Source: an unidentified eubacterium SCB49
Lineage (GTDB): Bacteria > Bacteroidota > Bacteroidia > Flavobacteriales > Flavobacteriaceae
DNA: 64,000 bases
Direction: 5' to 3'
Assembly: GCA_000170815.1 (NCBI GenBank)
Contig: ABCO01000004.1
Coordinates: 302,855-366,854 of the forward strand
Position 1 is the first letter of the stretch. Each line of letters begins with the position of its first letter. Of the stretch, positions 60,413 to 64,000 are shown in pieces. The notes beneath the pieces were generated by a model. It made no database searches. It was not told where the DNA came from and worked only from the letters and a program-made list of their open reading frames with translations. A program made the translations under genes and the position numbers.

Positions 60413-63400
60413 ATGAAAACACAAATACTATCATTTTTAATACTCTTTACGCTATGTGGTGTGGGAGTAAATGCACAAAATATAATAAGCATACCAGATG
60501 CAAATTTTAAAAACTATTTAGTAAATAATCATACAATAAATACCAATCAGGATACAGAAATACAAGAAAGCGAAGCCGTTGCTTTTGCAGGCACTATGTT
60601 TTGTGATAATCGATCGATTTCAGATTTAACAGGTATTGAGGCATTTCCGAATATTATAGAGTTATTTTGTCACGATAATAATTTAACAACTATAAATGTT
60701 TCAAATAATACGGCTTTAAGATATTTAGATGTTTCAGGTAATTCTCTAAGTAGTATAGATGTTTCTACTATTGTAGGGTTAAGACAATTTGACGTTAGTG
60801 ATAATCCAATGTCGAGTTTAGAAGTTTCATTCAATACGGCTTTAATATCTCTATATTGTTACAATGATAATTTAACAAGTTTAGACCTTTCTAATAATAC
60901 AGCTTTAATTGAATTAAGTTGTGGAAATAATGCATTAACAACGTTAGATGTAACTGCTAATTCTACACTATATGATATCTATTGTCAAGACAACGCATTA
61001 ACAAGTTTAAAGGTCGCTAATGGTGTAAATAGTCCATATGGTCGTTTAAATGCCTTAAACAACCCAGATTTAACTTGTATAGAAGTAGATGATGTGGCTT
61101 GGTCTACTGCAAACTGGACAAACATTGATCCGCAAGCAAGTTTTAGTACAAGTTGTGCAGCACCAACTTGTACAGTAAACATACCAGATGCTAACTTTAA
61201 AGCTTATTTAGTAGGTAACGCAGCAATAAACACCAATGGCGATACAGAAATACAATGTAGTGAAGCTACTGCTTTTAATGGAACTATAAATTGTAATTCT
61301 TTAGCTATTTCAGATTTAACAGGTATCGAAGCTTTTACTGCTTTAACAAAACTGTATTGCTACAGCAATCAAATAACAAATTTAGATGTTTCTAGTAATG
61401 TCGCTTTAACATATTTGGCTTGCTACGGTAATCAATTAACAAGTTTAAACCTTTCAGCAAATACTGACTTAATTTATTTGAATTATAATGATAACCAAAT
61501 AAACAGTTTAGACCTTTCAAATAATACTGATTTAGAATATTTGTTTTGTAATAATAATCAAATATCGAATTTAGATCTTTCAGCTAATACTGCTTTAGTA
61601 AAACTATCTTGTACTACTAATCAATTAACAAGTTTAGACCTTTCGGCTAATACCGCTTTATATGATTTAAATTGTTCTGTTAACCAATTAACAAGTTTAG
61701 ATCTTACAGCAAACACTGCTTTAACTAAAATTTATTGTGGCGTTAACCAAATAACAAGTTTAGACGTTTCAGCACAAACTTTATTAGAACACTTATTCTG
61801 TGACAATAATCAATTAACAAGTTTAAATATTGCTAATACAAATAATGCAAATATGTTAAACATGTTAGCTACATACAACCCAGATTTAACTTGTATACAA
61901 GTAGATGATGTAGCGTATAGTGATGCAAACTGGTCTGCAGGAAAAGACGCTACAGCAAATTATAGTATAAACTGTACAGCTTGTACAGTAAACATACCAG
62001 ATGCTAACTTTAAAGCTTATTTAGTAGGTAACGCAGCTATAAACACCAATGGCGATACAGAAATACAATGTAGTGAAGCTAGTGATTTTAATGGAACTAT
62101 AAATTGTAATTCTTTAGCTATTTCAGATTTAACAGGTATCGAAGCTTTTACTGCTTTAACAAAACTGTATTGCTACAGCAACCAAATAACAAATTTAGAT
62201 GTTTCTAGTAATGTCGCTTTAACATATTTGACTTGCTACGGTAATCAATTAACAAGTTTAAACCTTTCAGCAAATACTGACTTAATTTATTTGAATTATA
62301 ATGATAACCAAATAAACAGTTTAGACCTTTCAAATAATACTGATTTAGAATATTTGTTTTGTAATAATAATCAAATATCGAATTTAGATCTTTCAGCTAA
62401 TACTGCTTTAGTAAAACTATCTTGTACTACTAATCAATTAACAAGTTTAGACCTTTCGGCTAATACCGCTTTATATGATTTAAATTGTTCTGTTAACCAA
62501 TTAACAAGTTTAGATCTTACAGCAAACACTGCTTTAACTAAAATTTATTGTGGCGTTAACCAAATAACAAGTTTAGACGTTTCAGCACAAACTTTATTAG
62601 AACACTTGTTTTGTGACAATAATCAATTAACAAGTTTAAATATTGCTAATACAAATAATGCAAATATGTTAAACATGTTAGCTACATACAACCCAGATTT
62701 AACTTGTATACAAGTAGATAATGTAGCGTATAGTAATGCAAATTGGTCTGCAGGAAAAGACGCTACAGCAAATTATAGTATAAACTGTGATGCAGACACA
62801 ACAGCTCCTATTGCAGTATGTCAAAACATTACCATACAACTAGACATAAATGGTGATGCTACTATTAGTGCCTCACAACTAGATGGAGGGTCATCAGACG
62901 ACACAGCAATTGCATCATTAACTTCAACTCAACTTACGTTTAATTGTTTAGATTTAGGTGTAAATACAGTAACACTTACAGTTCTTGATGCCGCAGGAAA
63001 CTCAGACTCTTGTACAGCAACAGTAACGGTTGAAGATTTAATTTCGCCTACTATTGTACAGCCTTCTAATATTACAGTAGATGTAGATGCAGCAATGTGT
63101 AGCGCTTTTGTTGCACTACCTTCTATAGTTGTAAATGATAACTGTAGTAATGCTACTTATACCACTAACGCGCCTGCAGATTCTATTTATCCTGTAGGAA
63201 ACACAACAGTAACAGTAACTGCAACAGATGGATCAGCAAACACTGCAACAACCGTTTTTCAAGTAACTGTAGTAGATACTGAAGCACCGGTAATTGTACA
63301 GCCTTCTAATATTACAGTAGATGTAGATGCAGCTATGTGTAGCGCTTTTGTTGCACTACCTTCTATAGTTGTAAATGATAACTGTAGTAATGCTACTTAT

Positions 63401-64000
63401 ACCACTAACGCGCCTGCAGATTCTATTTATCCTGTAGGAAATACAACAGTAACAGTGACTGCAACAGATGGATCAGCAAACACTGCAACAACAGTTTTTC
63501 AAGTAACTGTAGTAGATACTGAAGCACCGGTAATTGTACAGCCTTCTAATATTACAGTAAACGTAGATGCAGCAATGTGTAGCGCTTTTGTTGCACTACC
63601 TTCTATAGTTGTAAATGATAACTGTAGTAATGCTACTTATACCACTAACGCGCCTGCAGATTCTATTTATCCTGTAGGAAATACAATAGTAACAGTAACT
63701 GCAACAGATGGATCAGCAAACACTGCAACAACCGACTTTCAAGTAACCGTAGTAGATAATGAAGCACCAGTAATTGTACAGCCTTCTAATATTACAGTAG
63801 ATGTAGATGCAGCTATGTGTAGCGCTTTTGTTGCACTACCTTCTATAGTTGTAAATGATAACTGTAGTAATGCTACTTATACCACTAACGCGCCTGCAGA
63901 TTCTATTTATCCTGTAGGAAATTCAACAGTAACAGTAACTGCAACAGATGGATCAGCAAATATTGCAACAACCGTTTTTCAAGTAACCGTAGTAGATAAT
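60413..64000 (+). CDS. Giant secreted LRR/HYR surface protein (open at window end; not in ORF track)
   Basis: Manual translation MKTQILSFLILFTLCGVGVNAQNIISIPDANFKNYLVNN...; LRR-like NNQLTSLDLSANTAL repeats; HYR-like repeats VVDTEAPVIVQPSNITVDVDAAMCSAFVALPS. Confidence 0.9.
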   Translation, partial: MKTQILSFLILFTLCGVGVNAQNIISIPDANFKNYLVNNHTINTNQDTEIQESEAVAFAGTMFCDNRSISDLTGIEAFPNIIELFCHDNNLTTINVSNNTALRYLDVSGNSLSSIDVSTIVGLRQFDVSDNPMSSLEVSFNTALISLYCYNDNLTSLDLSNNTALIELSCGNNALTTLDVTANSTLYDIYCQDNALTSLKVANGVNSPYGRLNALNNPDLTCIEVDDVAWSTANWTNIDPQASFSTSCAAPTCTVNIPDANFKAYLVGNAAINTNGDTEIQCSEATAFNGTINCNSLAISDLTGIEAFTALTKLYCYSNQITNLDVSSNVALTYLACYGNQLTSLNLSANTDLIYLNYNDNQINSLDLSNNTDLEYLFCNNNQISNLDLSANTALVKLSCTTNQLTSLDLSANTALYDLNCSVNQLTSLDLTANTALTKIYCGVNQITSLDVSAQTLLEHLFCDNNQLTSLNIANTNNANMLNMLATYNPDLTCIQVDDVAYSDANWSAGKDATANYSINCTACTVNIPDANFKAYLVGNAAINTNGDTEIQCSEASDFNGTINCNSLAISDLTGIEAFTALTKLYCYSNQITNLDVSSNVALTYLTCYGNQLTSLNLSANTDLIYLNYNDNQINSLDLSNNTDLEYLFCNNNQISNLDLSANTALVKLSCTTNQLTSLDLSANTALYDLNCSVNQLTSLDLTANTALTKIYCGVNQITSLDVSAQTLLEHLFCDNNQLTSLNIANTNNANMLNMLATYNPDLTCIQVDNVAYSNANWSAGKDATANYSINCDADTTAPIAVCQNITIQLDINGDATISASQLDGGSSDDTAIASLTSTQLTFNCLDLGVNTVTLTVLDAAGNSDSCTATVTVEDLISPTIVQPSNITVDVDAAMCSAFVALPSIVVNDNCSNATYTTNAPADSIYPVGNTTVTVTATDGSANTATTVFQVTVVDTEAPVIVQPSNITVDVDAAMCSAFVALPSIVVNDNCSNATYTTNAPADSIYPVGNTTVTVTATDGSANTATTVFQVTVVDTEAPVIVQPSNITVNVDAAMCSAFVALPSIVVNDNCSNATYTTNAPADSIYPVGNTIVTVTATDGSANTATTDFQVTVVDNEAPVIVQPSNITVDVDAAMCSAFVALPSIVVNDNCSNATYTTNAPADSIYPVGNSTVTVTATDGSANIATTVFQVTVVDN
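61168..62793 (+). repeat. Two near-identical 813-bp (271-codon) tandem LRR blocks
   Basis: TTGTACAGTAAACATACCAGATGCTAACTTTAAAGC at 61168 and again at 61981; only scattered substitutions by eye. Confidence 0.93.
63051..64000 (+). repeat. 240-bp tandem HYR-like repeats, at least 4 copies
   Basis: ATTGTACAGCCTTCTAATATTACAGTAgatGTAGATGCAGC recurring at 63053, 63293, 63533, 63773; exact 240-bp period. Confidence 0.95.

Noticed and set aside
63051-64000. Tandem repeats possibly a CRISPR array
   Set aside because: 240-bp units are in frame, encode HYR-like domains and have no unique spacers.
1-64000. rRNA or tRNA genes, integrases or transposases
   Set aside because: None recognised on reading either strand; a tRNAscan/Infernal run would be needed to exclude short RNAs.

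Overview
64-kb chromosomal window from a Bacteroidota genome, most likely a marine Flavobacteriaceae (AT-rich, TAnnTTTG-type -7 promoter elements, T9SS-type proteins). Positions 1-43 kb are mostly ordinary housekeeping and metabolic genes: histone-deacetylase family protein, tex, metG, leuACDB, ALDH7, a TetR/SDR pair, haao, asparaginase, dinB, pyk, rnc-fabF-acpP, purN, purF, sodB, AddA/AddB-like nucleases, kbl, OmpA and MATE. The unusual part is 43.2-64 kb. It holds one LytTR response regulator, three paralogous LytS-type (His_kinase) sensor kinases and a group of secreted proteins. Reading by eye, I found eight promoter regions carrying direct repeats of a TTTCAGAAGTTG-like element spaced exactly 21 bp. 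In seven of the eight the proximal repeat has the same 32-bp register to a -7 box (31 in the other). I interpret this as a local, self-wired LytTR regulon that includes autoregulation, a three-repeat version and an orphan promoter-terminator unit encoding only a putative small RNA or micropeptide. The regulon also includes an LRR/HYR giant surface protein with near-identical internal duplications that runs off the window end. No rRNA, tRNA, CRISPR array or transposase was recognised.
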